This document shows, piece after piece, positions 1-12,649 of a stretch of DNA of 64,000 nucleotides (position 1 is its first letter; each line of letters starts with the position of its first letter). Both the position numbers and the translations under genes were made by a program. The DNA is from Epiperipatus broadwayi (lineage: Eukaryota; Onychophora; Udeonychophora; Euonychophora; Peripatidae). The notes beneath the pieces were generated by a model. That model searched no databases, had not been told where the DNA came from, and was given only the letters and a program-made list of their open reading frames with translations. The stretch is taken from assembly GCA_028023455.1 (NCBI GenBank), contig JAQFVV010006342.1, positions 455,001 to 519,000 on the forward strand, read 5' to 3'.

Positions 1-236
1 TAGGTGCAGTGCTCTCAGATCCAAGGCTTCTCACTGATGATGGCCATAAGCCAGAAACTAGTCTGGGGATATTGGATGAGTAGGCACTAGATAGGGATTT
101 TATGCACAAGCCTTCTGGCATCCATTGAGTACTCTGTTTGGCACAGAGTGGCACTACTGTATGGAGAGTTTTGCCTTTGTTTACAACAATTATGTGCTAG
201 TATAGAGATGGTGATCATGTGATATCTTTTTATATT
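1..236 (+). mobile_element. Family A hammerhead repeat, cut by the window edge
   Basis: This is the 3' part of a short repeat seen at least six times in the window. In order it holds a hammerhead core (28-69), a connector of about 70 bp, and a tail ending in GATCATGTGAT. The tail, including GGCACAGAGTGGCACTACTG, is the same sequence that forms the arms of the fold-back at 50525-50818. There is no open frame. The 5' side lies outside the window, so fold-back or tandem organisation cannot be judged here. Confidence 0.8.
28..69 (+). ncRNA. Hammerhead ribozyme, family A, intact core (type I, short stem III)
   Basis: Every hammerhead element can be read directly. Stem I is TTCTCA (28-33) with TGGGGA (64-69), six pairs including two G-U. 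The core CTGATGA is at 34-40. Stem II is TGGC/GCCA (41-44, 50-53) with loop CATAA. GAAA is at 54-57. Stem III is CTAG (58-61), followed by TC (62-63), so cleavage is predicted after C63. Because CTAG is its own reverse complement, stem III would form best between two molecules, as known for hammerheads with very short stem III. Self-cleavage is inferred, not shown. Confidence 0.82.
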
Positions 237-319
237 CCGAACAACGAGTGATAATTTCTCTCTATATATAATATTAAACAGATCATCTAAACAATGATGC
301 TGTTTTAGTAAATGAGAAG

Positions 320-836
320 ACTCCCTCTAGTCATCTGACAATACAGTAATATGAAGGTGGCAGCAACCTTCAAATTAGTTCTCTTTTATATATTAAGAAA
401 AGTATCTTGAACAACTACAGAAAGAGGTTTGAAAATAAACCAATCTAATTATTTACTGTGAATTATTTATCAACAGATTGATTCTTATATAACGAAGCCA
501 AGAAATCAATTTCTGCTTTCTTAAACTTTGTAACCGCAATACTTTTTAGACGATCTATTCAACATTATATATTTTCACTGAGTGATTGTTTTTATTGTGT
601 ATTTATTGTTTAAAGATTTATTACAAAGTTTTAAAAAAAGAAGAATTAATTTCTTTGCTTTGTTATATAAAAATCAATTTGTTAATAAATAATTCACAAT
701 AAATAATTATATTGGTTTATTTTCACACTTCTTTCTGTGGGTGTTTAGAGCAATCTTCTTAATACATAAAAAAAGAACCAGTATGAAGGTAGTTGCCACA
801 TTTTTATTATTGTATTGTTGGATGATTGGAGGGAGT
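320..836. repeat. Large fold-back, arms about 215 bp
   Basis: The arm at 320-533 is an imperfect reverse complement of 619-836, with a loop of about 85 bp. A shared piece is AATAAACCAAT on the left, matching ATTGGTTTATT on the right; both arms also contain TGTGAATTATTTAT or its complement. No frame or hammerhead core was seen. It may be a MITE or a snap-back retroposon; no target duplication was found. Confidence 0.7.
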
Positions 837-839
837 GTA

Positions 840-3800
840 TTCTATTTATTAGAATAGCATTACTCTGTAGTCGATAATATTAACAATGTATATTTTCACT
901 TAGTGAATTTCATTATCTGTATATATATATATATATTCTAACCTGTACTCTCGTGCATCCTCACTTCAGAATAGTATATGATATAAAATAAAACGGGTTC
1001 TAGCTCAGTTAATAATTAATAAATAAAATATTCAGCATTAAAATTAAAATGTTTCACTAGCTCAAATTTAAAATACGAATAAGGTTCAGTTTATAAAAAT
1101 AAATTAAATAAATATTTAATATTTTCATGAGACTTGAAGTGAAAATACAGGTGACAAGATAGATTACATTGAGCCAATATCCCACAGGATACTACCTCAA
1201 TGGCATAAGAACACTATCCCCCCTTTATTACTATTTCAAATAACAAACTCATAGTATTCTTATGACTTTAATAACTTCTACTCACTAAGATTAAACTAAT
1301 AATTAAATCTTAATCTTCTATTTATAATAATCTAGCTCAATAAAATAATCTCAGGTTCATAAAGTTTATTCTAAGTTAATTTAAAAATACGGTAGTAAAA
1401 TATGAGAAGGGATTTTATGTCATAATCTACTACACTGAAACTAATAATAATAAATAACAGTAATAATATTCTTCATTGTTTAACTAATTCTGTATATCTT
1501 TTCTTTTTACTATAATTTTATTACCATAATAAAATAATGAAATAATATAATATGATCTTATATCTTCATGTAATGATATAATAAATACGTGGTAGCATTT
1601 TAATAATCTGACAAACAAAATATGTGTGGCAACTGATAGCATATAATTTAATATAATATTGTGATAACTGATTTATGACCAATAAAATAATGTAAGATTA
1701 TGATTATTTAATTATAATGAATACCAATAAAATATTTAAAATTCTTAAAATAATTCTCTATTTATCTTTTTGTGCAAAATTATATATTTGTTTCAATTAT
1801 TATGCATATATCGTGATTTCATGCAGCGATGTGGAGAAATAAATAACTCGGACACAAAATTTTTGAAATAACAAAATTTAACAAAGTTTATTACTAACAA
1901 CAAATAAATAAACAATTTATTTACACTATTTACAGTGGATATCCTTAACTTTTTTACTTTACAGTTTGATCTACCGGGTTATAAAAAAAAATAATTTATA
2001 TTTCAATTATATCTTTATTTAGATTTAGGACAAAATTTAAAAAAAATGTTACTATTTGGTTTCTCATTATGGTTAACTTATTACAAATATATTTATCTAC
2101 TTTATTAGCAACAGCATTTTATCCTTAATATTATTAAACTATCTTATTTTTAAAAATTCATACTTAGAAAAACATTCTATAGAAAACAAAATTTTATAAT
2201 GAGTATGGACTTCTCAAAATATTAAAAAAAATTTCATCTTGCAAAGTCAAAGATGTTACACAAAATATTATCCAAAAATTCAGTACTAGATTTTAGTATT
2301 TATCACACAATGTTTACTAATCATAATATATTCTTCTTTAAGCCTTACTTTAGTATGATATAAGTGTAATCATCAATATATTTCTGTTAATCAATAAACA
2401 AAAAATATACTATGCATATTGTTTACATAATTTACTTTGTACTATTGTATTTTAAAAATATGCAATACTTATTTTCTCTTAAAAAAAAAAATACTAAAGC
2501 ATTTAAAATTATTATCACTTTAAAGAAAATATCTTTGTTTAGATACCCTATTTTAAAAAGTTTATATTTCATTTCCGAAATAAAATTCAAAATATATTCT
2601 ATGATTCTTTTCTTTCCTTAGGATACTTTGGATCTTCAATTTTAAGTTATAACGTCCTATTCCTTCTAAGCAAATAAACCAATCTTATACAAAACGATAG
2701 CATAACCTAAGTTCTAAATTATTTATCATTTCTCTTAAACATATCTTACTGAACGATGCAGTTACATGAAATAAAGATAGCGAAAACAGATGCATAGGAT
2801 TAAGGAAGAAAGCTAGAGTATTACTCTTAACATATCTCAAAATCATGGCACAGTGCGAAGAGGTATGACATTTACCTGCCTAATATCCTCTAGTACAGGG
2901 ACGATGTTAAAGCTATTTCTTCAGCTTTATTAGAACATCAAATATTTAAAGAAATATAAACACTGTCCAAATAAAATGTGTATCAGTCATAGGGCTTTGT
3001 TAACTATGCTGATATTCACATAAAGACTAAATATTATTTCCATTCCTTATAACATCCTATTTCTTAAAACATCATCTTGGTTTCCTGTTCACTAAGTACT
3101 TCCAAGCCACTATCTCAACATTATTTCTCAAGATTTTCCACATCTTACATCGATAAATAACTATCTGCATTTACAAAACAATAAATAAAATTCATTAATA
3201 GTTAAACAATCTAGCTGTTCCACAAGAAAAGTCTGCTTACTTCATTATTCTATATGTCTAATCATATACAATCTACTTAGACAATATTTGAATATCCAAT
3301 AACATGAAAATTTTAAAAGAATCACATAATTATTTGTTATGTTGGATTATATCACTAATAAAAAAAAATCATCGTATGCATATTTTCAAATCAATCCTAT
3401 CTCATAATGTTTTTTAAAATGTTGTATGAAATGCGGTACATATAAGTAAAAAAACTTTTACACTTCATTCTTCCAATTTATGGATGATCTAAAGAAAACA
3501 AAAAAAATATACATTATAAATTATCAATAGTTATTATTATTACCAATAACCTTTATCTAGTCATCGTGTTCAGTAGGCTTCCTTTATCCACTTGAGCATT
3601 GCAGATATAAAAAAAATTCACACCCATACACTTTATATTAAAATATTTTTAGCTAAATTATTAGATTGTTATATTATAAAATTTTAATATTAATAAATTA
3701 ATGTTTTTATGTTTTTCCTAATCTTATATAAAAATTTAGATTTAAACTAGGTTAACAAAATAAAAGGAATCAAAACTATAATTACATATTTTCTTGACGA

Positions 3801-5928
3801 TAGTTCCTGATAAGTCCAAAATGTTTATTATTTTCTCTAGAGTTTTTAAAAATGTTCTCCTCCAAGCACGTTAAAGTTTAAAATAAAAATAATTATTAAT
3901 CCATTTAGTAAAATTTATAGAAAATAATCCTTGGTTTTAGTATTTAGGATGATAATTATTAAATCATAATATTAATTAATCCCGTGAAGCTTCTTAATCT
4001 TCTCTACCAATATTCTCTGCGTATCCGATGCATCAATCCATCTAATTTAACTTTAAAAATATTCGATAAACTTTTAAGTACTATTTGTATTTCCATGGAT
4101 CCATCTTTTATTCAACTATGTGTTCACTTTTTTATATATGTTTCCTTCTTGATACATTTAAACTTTCGTTTGGTATTTTTTATAAATCTCTTTTAAAATA
4201 AAAAAAACTTCAAGTACTTTTAAACAAATCTTTTCTAAATACATTTTAAATAATTCTAAGAACGGATATTTTAATATCAAAAACGCTTCTGTAACATATT
4301 CTCCTGGGTTCTTTCTTTAATTCTTGAAAATATTTTTTTTAAAAATGTTACCTTCAGAAAGTATATAACATTTTACTCCTTTGAATATAATATTCTATAA
4401 AATGATTCATGAGATATAATTGTCTTATTACTATTTAAAAATAAATCTTGGATAAGCTTATAAATAATAACGCGTCTCCAATACTTTTTTTAGACTCCGT
4501 ATAATGTCCGAGCTGTGGTTTTTTATGTACCAAAACAGTTCTTCAGTGAAATATTAATAAAGCTGTATCAATAAATATTCCAAACATTTTTACAGTATTA
4601 CAATTTCTATCCATTTTATTCCACAGTATATCCATTTTTTATTGCGAAGTTTAGGTTAAATTTTTTAGATAAAATACGACTGGTAAGTACTTTAAAAATT
4701 AGAAAATCATTTCCACGAAGTTTCTAAATTATTATATTTTAAAACTCTCTTTTGCAAAAATACTTTTAAAAATTATCAATTAGTTTTTTTTTGCAAATAA
4801 AACGATAAGAAAGTACTAAAAAAAATTGACTAAAATAAAAATTTTAAAAATACTATCTTTTTGATAGTTATAATTTACCTTTCTCCGGTTTCAATACATT
4901 ATTAATCTCCCCCGATAACTTAGTTACAACGATATTTATAGTCTGTAAGAATACCTATTCCTATTGGTTAATTCTTACTTTAGCTTGAGAACAAATTTAC
5001 ATATTTTTAGTTTATAGTAGAATTGAATTTCAAAATTAGAAATTATGACGTAATGAACTTAAAATATTATTTAAAATACCACTTTTAATTCAATTATAAC
5101 TTTATTTAAATTATTTAATCTTTTAAAATAACTTTTAAAATAACATTTAATAACTTATTCCATTTCTTAATATTCAATTTATCTATTTTTATTTAAATAA
5201 AATATTTAATTTTTTATTATATCTGTATTCATCTTTATTACATTACTTAAAACATTACATACGATAGTTAACTTAATATTTATTATTATTTGCTTTTATG
5301 ATAGGCAATAATTCTATCCAATTCTATAATATAACTTTTAAAATATTTTAAACTTCGTTACTTTAAATACAAACAAGCATGTGTGTGAAAGTATTAGTAT
5401 ACAAGTCACATGATTAATAACTTTGACAGACGATTTTCAATCTATTTCTCTGCCTAGACTAATAAAATTGATACACTTATTATATTATATAAAATAATTA
5501 TAAAATTTGGAAGAACAATTTAGAAAATATAGAATTAAATACAATTCTCACCATCATAAAGTTTATTTTAAAATATACTATATTAATTTTGACTATTAAA
5601 TATGATTATAAATTTAAACATAGCATTTATTAAATTATCAGTTTTAAACTATTAAAATCGAATTTATTAAATATACTTTTAATATTTATAGCTGTGTTAT
5701 TTAATATGGCCAGCTTTTACAACCATATGAAACAATATTTTAAAGCTTTACATAACTATTTTTAAATAATTCGCTATAATTTTATATACTACGTATTTGC
5801 TTTAGCCTCAAATTGTACTTTAAAGATATAATTGACTTAATACAATTACCATATTAAAAGAACATATTCTAAATTTAAAATTTTTAGTAATTGACTGTTA
5901 TGAACTATTACCGACCTATAGAAAAGGG
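840..5928. other. AT-rich stretch without recognisable genes
   Basis: Very AT-rich, with many homopolymer runs and short AT repeats. The few open frames (for example 2412-2621 and 3984-4196) are low-complexity, rich in Ile, Lys, Phe and Leu, and match nothing I recognise. I see no RNA gene or transposon end here. Confidence 0.6.
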
Positions 5929-5975
5929 CACAATATATATATATATATATATATATATTGTGCACATCTTATCAT

Positions 5976-6011
<36 letters not shown>

Positions 6012-6024
6012 ATGATAAGATGTG
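5929..6024. repeat. Two adjacent AT palindromes
   Basis: GCACAA-(TA)n-TTGTGC (5929-5963) is followed by a second perfect hairpin. The second has arms CACATCTTATCATTAC and its complement around another (TA)n run, ending at 6024. Both are symmetrical microsatellite-centred inverted repeats of the kind that extrude cruciforms. No gene content. Confidence 0.75.
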
Positions 6025-6029
6025 GAATT

Positions 6030-8268
6030 TAATGCTAAGAATCAAACAAAGGATATAGAACATCTATGAGATAAATATAAGAGATTTAACATACTAATGA
6101 AATTATAGATTTAATAATGTAATAATAATAGCAAGCAAAAACAACAAACAAATAAATATCTGACATGAACATTGAAGTCTTTTACATAATGTACAATAAA
6201 TAGTAATACCTATGTTGTACACATTATATTAAACCTACATCACAATCGTTCCTCATGAATATTTGCTTTCCACATATACTATATACTGATTGGCAGATAT
6301 GTGTTTTATTTATGAACTTGGGCAGAACACATGAATGGCTTTCTAAACAATACTAATGCTGATATTAATCTTACTTAAATTTATATGCATGCAGGGACTA
6401 TTTCTTCATTATTCTATGTGACATTTTTTTCTGTTACGGTAAGTAAATTCTAATGGTTTAAGAGAAAACACATATCCATAATATCATGAATAAATCAACA
6501 TCAATTCATGAGGGACTTATAAAGAAATTATTTCATTTTTACTTGTCTTTTATGCCAAATATAAAATAGTTAAGATTTTATTTATTTAAAATTATATCAT
6601 ATAAGCATATTGCCTAGAGCTTCAAGAGTATATATTATGAAATATAATAATATCTTTATTTAATTTATAATAGAATTCATGGTTTTTACCTACTTGAAGA
6701 AGACACACAATTATTAATAAAAAATTTAAATATCTGTCCTCAGATTATTAAAGAATAAAATAACGACAGCTAAATATATTTTTTAGTAATTTAAAATGTG
6801 CTCAGTTTTATAGCAGAGATATTTATTTTATGCTTAAAAAACATTGAAATTATAATATTCCCTTTTGATATATGTATGACTATTTGAAATGTTTAATATT
6901 TTACTGGTGTGTCCATTATATTTATATTTTTATATTTCCTTAAAAACAGTCAATAAAAAATTATATCAGCAAAAATTGATATGCTTATAAATCACTCTTT
7001 ATGTTAAAGTTTATATATGAGTATATTATTATAAGTATTTGATTAATTGAAATATATCCGCATCAATTTTTGCTCTAAAAGATGTCTTAGGGCTTATTTT
7101 CAGGGGGTGTCTTATTTTTTTATGTATAAAAAATCTACATTTAATTAAGTACAAAAATCTACATTTATTGAAGTTCAGAAATCTACATTTATATTTATTT
7201 ATACGTTCATAACTTTATAATTCAATATGCTTGTCATGCATTTCAACAGACAAATGAAATCCATCTGTCTGGCTGACACTCTTAACTAGGACTATATTTG
7301 AGGTAGGCTTATATTATGAGCATCCTGAAAAATCAAGCTAGGATTTATTCTAGAGTTACATCTTATTTTCTGGGAAACACAATTTTAAATTTAGCTTTAA
7401 GAATATGGTTATCAGAATTGACACCGTTTTTTAAAGATAAAAAAATTACTAATTATTATTTCAGTTTTTACTACACTATCCATAAAATAAAAATTTTATA
7501 TTTACGTTTTTGCAATATTTTATGCAGGCAAATAAAACATATAAATATAATCTTATTGTCATTTTAGTTATATAAAAAAAAATTAAAAAACTTAGCAAGT
7601 ACATTTTCATTCATTTAATTTTTTTAAAGACTGAAGTTTTTTTTTTATTCAGGCATTTGAAATCCAAAATAATCATTCCTTTGACTTTTAATGAAAGTAT
7701 TTGCTATTGTTTTGACATAGAGAAACAAGTAAACAAAAACACTTAATCTTTTGGTTATTTATTAAAACACAATTATTTTTCTTTTCACATTGTAACAGGT
7801 CACTGTGATTTGGAGACACCAATGAAGAATTATAATCATCATTAATAGGTCACAAAATGCAATCATTAACTGTCTTTAATAGTAATTGAAATTTATATAT
7901 ATATATATTTGTTTTTAGCACTTTTCATTTAATACTTGCATCTGACAAGTGACTATTACTATTAAAATAGAAACATATAAATACTTTTCATTAATATTTT
8001 TTAATAAAATTTAACATGACTCAGTAATAAATGTTAGTACTTTAATTATGCAATCTATTTATTATTATTATTATTTTTATCAATATAACAAATAAACATC
8101 TGTTTAATATGTATGTGTTTATATTTATTTTCACAATCAAATATGCAATTCTAATTCTTTTACAATCATTTTTTTTTTTAATAGTTAGAATAAAGATTAT
8201 CTACTAGAAAGTATTATTTACAAACATATATAACAGGAAATATATTAATATTTTTAGACACTCATTAG
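6030..8268. other. AT-rich stretch without recognisable genes
   Basis: No feature can be supported. A short GC-richer string around 7080-7115 resembles a transposon end but no partner was found. The 83-codon frame at 7316-7567 is low-complexity and probably random. Confidence 0.55.
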
Positions 8269-8277
8269 ACTATAGAT

Positions 8278-8714
8278 CAGGGTGTCCAACAAGTCGATCG
8301 TGATCCACCGGTCGATCGCAAAGCCATTTTTGGTCGATCGTGAGGCCAATCTGGTAAGAGCTGTAGGGTAATGAGTGAAACAAATTAAGTCAAGATTTTG
8401 GAGTTTTTTTTTGTTATTTTTGTTTTTGTTCTAAATTTTTTTTCAATTCTAGATAAGTGAAGTCCACTAATCTTGATTCGAGTGTAACTAATTTGAATTA
8501 ATAATATTGTTAATAATTACTCATGTTGCTTTAATTCTCCCGACATGAGTTTTTGGTCCGTTAAATAATTGTTCTTTTTAATAGGTAGATATATAAAAAT
8601 AGTATGTATTTCACACCTCCCTCCACTTAGACTACACCTATAACAAGAAGTCCATCGCAAAGCATTTTTAAAATAAAAAGTAGATCTTATAAACATAAAA
8701 GTTGTCCACACCTG
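8278..8714. mobile_element. Non-autonomous hAT-type DNA transposon with 8-bp duplication
   Basis: A 437-bp element begins CAGGGTGTCCAAC and ends GTTGTCCACACCTG, an imperfect terminal inverted repeat. It is flanked on both sides by the identical 8-mer CTATAGAT (8270-8277 and 8715-8722). An 8-bp target duplication with CAGGG-type termini is the signature of the hAT superfamily. The interior contains repeated GGTCGATCG words near the left end and no transposase. It must have depended on a transposase supplied elsewhere. Confidence 0.88.
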
Positions 8715-8738
8715 CTATAGATTATTCACTTAATGAAT

Positions 8739-8836
8739 GATATTTCTGTAGTACAATTTTCACTACACAATTCTCATGCAAGACAAAGACTGGTTTCCAT
8801 CCACATGTAGTAAAAATTTCACTACAGAAATGTTAT
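8739..8836. repeat. Fold-back, possible hammerhead trace in loop
   Basis: The arms, about 28 bp (8739-8766 and 8807-8836), share TTTCTGTAGT and its complement. On the minus strand the loop reads GAAACCAGTC, which matches the GAAA-stem III-UC part of family C. The CUGANGA box is not recognisable, so this is at best a decayed copy. Confidence 0.55.
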
Positions 8837-9232
8837 ATATAGCAGGATTTTGTCAAATGGCTATTTAAAAAAATAGCTAATTTGATAGCTTATTACAGCT
8901 TTTATTTTCATTTCTATTTTCTTCCCTCTCATGTCTCATTTTTGTTTCTCCAAACAAAAAAATTAAGAGCTACTACACATACAAGCATTACTGTTTGTTT
9001 CTGCTATATATTTTTCTCTTTTTATTAAGTTCTATAACTCTAGCTTTTTATCCATTTTGTCTCTAATGGTAACAGGTCTTTAATCTTGTATTTTATGATT
9101 TTAAAATAAAGTTTAATATTTTACCCAGAGGATTTGGTCAAATAATATTCTCTTAAAAACATTTTGAGTGCATTTAAAAATACATATGCAGACCTAATTT
9201 TTTCTTTACAAAAAATCATACTTCTATAGAGC

Positions 9233-9380
9233 ACTTTTCATAATGCTTTATTTAATTGATGGCAGTTTTTACTGGCTAGAAGTCTTCTTCAATCATTAGG
9301 TGAAAAATAATTTTGAATGTCTAAAGAAGACTCATAGTAAGTCAAAACTGTCATAAATTAAATAAAGGGTTATAAAAAGT
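9233..9380. repeat. Fold-back with two decayed family B hammerheads
   Basis: The arms at 9233-9273 and 9340-9380 are reverse complements. On the plus strand, 9319-9352 reads like TCTGAAGAAGACT...CAGTCGAAACTGTC with several changes. On the minus strand, 9250-9288 gives a similar match (TGAAGAAGACTTCTAGCCAG, then AAAACTG). Each half therefore seems to carry a mutated family B motif. None keeps the full core, so activity is not expected. Confidence 0.55.
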
Positions 9381-9900
9381 ACATCTTGAAAAGTATAGTT
9401 TTTTTTTTTAAGATTTAATAAGAGCAATACAATAAGAGTGTAAAAACTTTTGAACATCTTGATAATTTTTTAGTGTAGTTGTTAAATAATATTTATTTAT
9501 TTATTATGTTTTTATAATTATATGCTTCAAAATTAGAATAGAAAATATTTTTTAAACGCTTTCATAAAAAATAAAACTATTGATCATTTATCACCCCACC
9601 TCCATCTCATAATGAATGCACAAATTATAAACTTTAAAAAAATGAAAGTAACATAATTAGCACTTTAGTTTTAAATAAAATAGTTACTAATAAATATTAA
9701 CTATAATTAAAATTAAAAAACATTTACTTATATATTTTTTGCCAAACTGCATTTTTAAAAAAACCCACCAAAATGAATCAAAGATATGTGACAGAAAAAA
9801 AAAAGTTCCTACTAAAAATAAAAAAATTAAAGTCATATATGCAAATTTTAGTTTTTTGGCTTCATCTCTTGATAAAAAATTTACCTAAAATGTAAATTTG

Positions 9901-10389
9901 TAATTATTTATTAAGTGCACAGGAGGTATATGTAATGACTTTTTGAAGACAGGCTCTAACCTATATCATATGTACCTTAATAGTCAAACAATAGCTTTAT
10001 TTTCCAATAGAGGGACCTCTCAATTACATCTTTATAGTAGTTTATATATTTCCAGTATAAAGATTGTAATATTAACTCATAAATTGTAAGATTTCACAAA
10101 GGTTAATTTGTAAAGGAAATAGTGGACTTATACAGGGAAGAGAATAATATCTTCATGCTCCCAAATCAAGATGTTTCAGATTGATCTATATAAGTGGAAA
10201 GTTTGGTTAAAGATAAGATGGACATTCTTATCTTTATAAAAGTTGCTATCTTGTGTTGAGGTTTGAGAGGTCCCTCTATTGGCAAATAAAAATATTGTTT
10301 GATTATTATACACATTCAAGGTGCATATGATATAGGTTAAAGCTCAAAAAGTATTTACATATACTTCCTATGCACTTAGTAAATAATTA
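9901..10389. mobile_element. MITE-like fold-back, arms about 110 bp
   Basis: The element begins TAATTATTTATTAAGTGCAC and ends with the imperfect complement TGCACTTAGTAAATAATTA. Complementarity continues for over 100 bp on each side, through the words AGAGGGACCTCTCAA and TTTGAGAGGTCCCTCT. The interior is about 250 bp and non-coding. No clear target duplication was identified. It could be a MITE or a snap-back retroposon. Confidence 0.75.
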
Positions 10390-10390
10390 C

Positions 10391-10692
10391 AACTTTATAG
10401 TAGTTTATATATTTCCAGTATAAAGATTATAATATTAACTCATAAATAGCAAAATTTCATGAAGGTTAATTTGTAAAGGAAATAGTGGACTTAAACAGTG
10501 AAGAAAATAACAGCTTCATGCTCTCAAATGAAGATGCTTCAGATTGGCCTATATAAATGGAAAGTTAGATTAAAAATAAGATGGTTGCTTTTATCTTTAT
10601 AAAAGTTGCCAGCTTGTGTCAAGGTTTGAGAGGTCCCTCTATTGACAAATAAAGATATTGTTTGACTATTATAAACATTCAAGGCTCATATG
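10391..10692. repeat. Second, left-armless copy of the 9901 element
   Basis: This repeats 10028-10328 almost base for base, starting at TTTATAGTAGTTTATATATT and running through the AGAGGTCCCTCTATTG word. It follows the first copy directly, so the pair forms a partial head-to-tail dimer with a period of about 363 bp. The left arm is absent in this second copy. Confidence 0.75.
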
Positions 10693-10870
10693 ATCTAAAA
10701 TATAAATATTTTTTAAATAAATACATAAATAACAGATCAAAGGATAGTATTAACAGAAATAAACATGGTGGAGATTTCTATGTAATGTAATTTTAATATC
10801 TAACTGATAAAAAAATCACCTGACTCCATCACATGACTTTAGTTTAAATATTGCTGTTATAGCAGCCATA

Positions 10871-11067
10871 TTTTTCACCATTTCTGTGCCACTTATTGTA
10901 AGCTTTAGTAAATAATAACAGGTGCCACTGATGAAAGCCATGAGCTTGAAACTGCTGGGGATATTTGACAGAAAAGAACAGGATAAGGATTAATTAAGCA
11001 CTTTAAGTTGGCATCTATTATTACTTACTAAAGCTTATAATAGTAAGTAGCATAGAAATGGTAAAAA
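10871..11067 (+). mobile_element. Family A hammerhead fold-back
   Basis: The arms at 10871-10925 and 11010-11067 share CACCATTTCT, TAAGCTTTAGTAA and their complements. The left side also holds an inverted tail terminus, ATCACATGAC, near 10834. Between the arms lie a hammerhead-like core and the family A connector (GGGGATATTTGA, AGGATAAGGATT). The architecture is arm, hammerhead, connector, arm, as at 50525. Confidence 0.7.
10921..10965 (+). ncRNA. Decayed hammerhead, family A
   Basis: CTGATGA is at 10928-10934 and GAAA at 10948-10951. Stem II is AAGC/GCTT (10935-10938, 10944-10947), perfect. After GAAA comes CTGCTGGGGATATT, where intact copies have CTAGTCTGGGGATATT. Two bases are therefore missing in stem III and at the cleavage site, so it is probably inactive. 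Compared with the copy at 41-53, stem II changed on both strands (TGGC/GCCA to AAGC/GCTT) with pairing kept. Confidence 0.65.
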
Positions 11068-11323
11068 ATGAATTTTAATATCTCACTGTTAGTGGGATTC
11101 TAGTTGAAAAGATCAATATAAACTAGAAATATTACTCAATAATAATATTGTCATGCAAAAAATCATTTCAAGATTATTTGAAATATGTAAAAATAATTTC
11201 TGCAGGATATATGAACTTCATGCTTAGGTATCCAGCTTATTTATTAATCCCATTTTTTAGATTTTGAATATATATGTTACCTATCATTTAGTTATAATAT
11301 AAATATAAATTAGGTGTTGAAAT

Positions 11324-11412
11324 GGAAAAGCTATAATTAAATAACGATAATAGAGCGCACCTGAAAGTACTTAGCTACCTCTGCAGTATCGTTATTCAAT
11401 TATAGCTTTTCC
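11324..11412. repeat. Fold-back, 26-bp arms
   Basis: GGAAAAGCTATAATTAAATA and a few more bases (11324-11349) are the near-perfect complement of 11387-11412. The loop is about 37 bp. No hammerhead core or coding sequence in the loop. Confidence 0.75.
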
Positions 11413-11419
11413 TTTGATT

Positions 11420-12645
11420 GCGTTTCAGTGCATAATTCATATTACATTCATCTGGGGAAAGTTGCATATCTTTATAATTGCAACATTTGGTTTTAAATAA
11501 ATGTAACTATATTCTTTACATATTTTATATATGAAATTTTAAATAAGATTTACATCCTCATTGATAATCTTTATGGAAAATCATTCAATAATTTTACTCA
11601 AGTTCGGGGTAAAACACATCTTCAAAACAGTGTGTAACATGTATGATAAGAAAATACTCATCAAGGGTGATTTTTATCTAGATTTAATACAATGTGTGTT
11701 CGTTTCACACATATACAATGCAAGAGGATTTTGTGAATTGATTATTTTGCAGAAAAATTATTCTGAATCTTATTACTGATCTTGGTTTTTTTCTTCCACA
11801 GCCACTTAGAGCTGATTGTCTTAATATATGTACATGTCTGTGTGTGAAACACATCTAACTTTCAATAAGTTTAATTCTCTAGATATCTTCAACTTTTGTT
11901 GCTGAATTATTCGATGTGTGGCTATTTTAAGAAATTACGTGATTTATATAAATCTTATTTTTGGTCATAACACGAAGATCGTGTGCAGTTTCAATGATTT
12001 GCATATCTAATCTGTTTATTCTTATTTGCTGACTTATTATTACGTCACTTTTTTATAGATAAGACAATTTTACGTTAAATAAAAATTAACAGAATTTGTA
12101 AACAAAATCAGTTTCGAACGTGGATTTCGATAATTGCAATTAACGACAAAACACCGTAATTTTTATTTAAAAATTAAATTTATTTGGCATTTGATATATT
12201 AAAGAAATCACTATTTATTAAAATAATTTCCAATCTAGAACCAAAAATAACAATGATAAATTACTTAATCTATATGATATAATGATATAATTTATTTATT
12301 TGTTTTTAAAGTGAACAATTTTTCTTTGATGTTGGATTATATAATAATTTAATTATTAACAACAAAAATATTAAATTAATGAATTAAAATAAAAGTAATG
12401 GCAAAAATTGATTACGGTATTAGATATCTTAGAAATATCTTAAAGATGGAATATTTAATGTAAAAAGAATTAAGTAAATATTAAATTGGAAAAGATTGTA
12501 AAATCTTTTAAATCTCCGCGTTTTATATCGTCAATCTGTTAATTAAAAGCATACTTATGAAACATGACACCTGTCATTTTTATAATAATTTAAAAAATCA
12601 TATAATAAAATATATCATTAAAAAACATAAACATTCATATATTAA
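11420..12645. other. AT-rich stretch without recognisable genes
   Basis: Nothing supportable. The 72-codon frame at 11561-11779 has no recognisable motif and biased, AT-driven composition. Confidence 0.5.
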
Positions 12646-12649
12646 TACA

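Noticed and set aside
7080-7120. GTCTTATTTTCAGGGGG-like string as a transposon terminus
   Set aside because: No inverted partner or target duplication found nearby.
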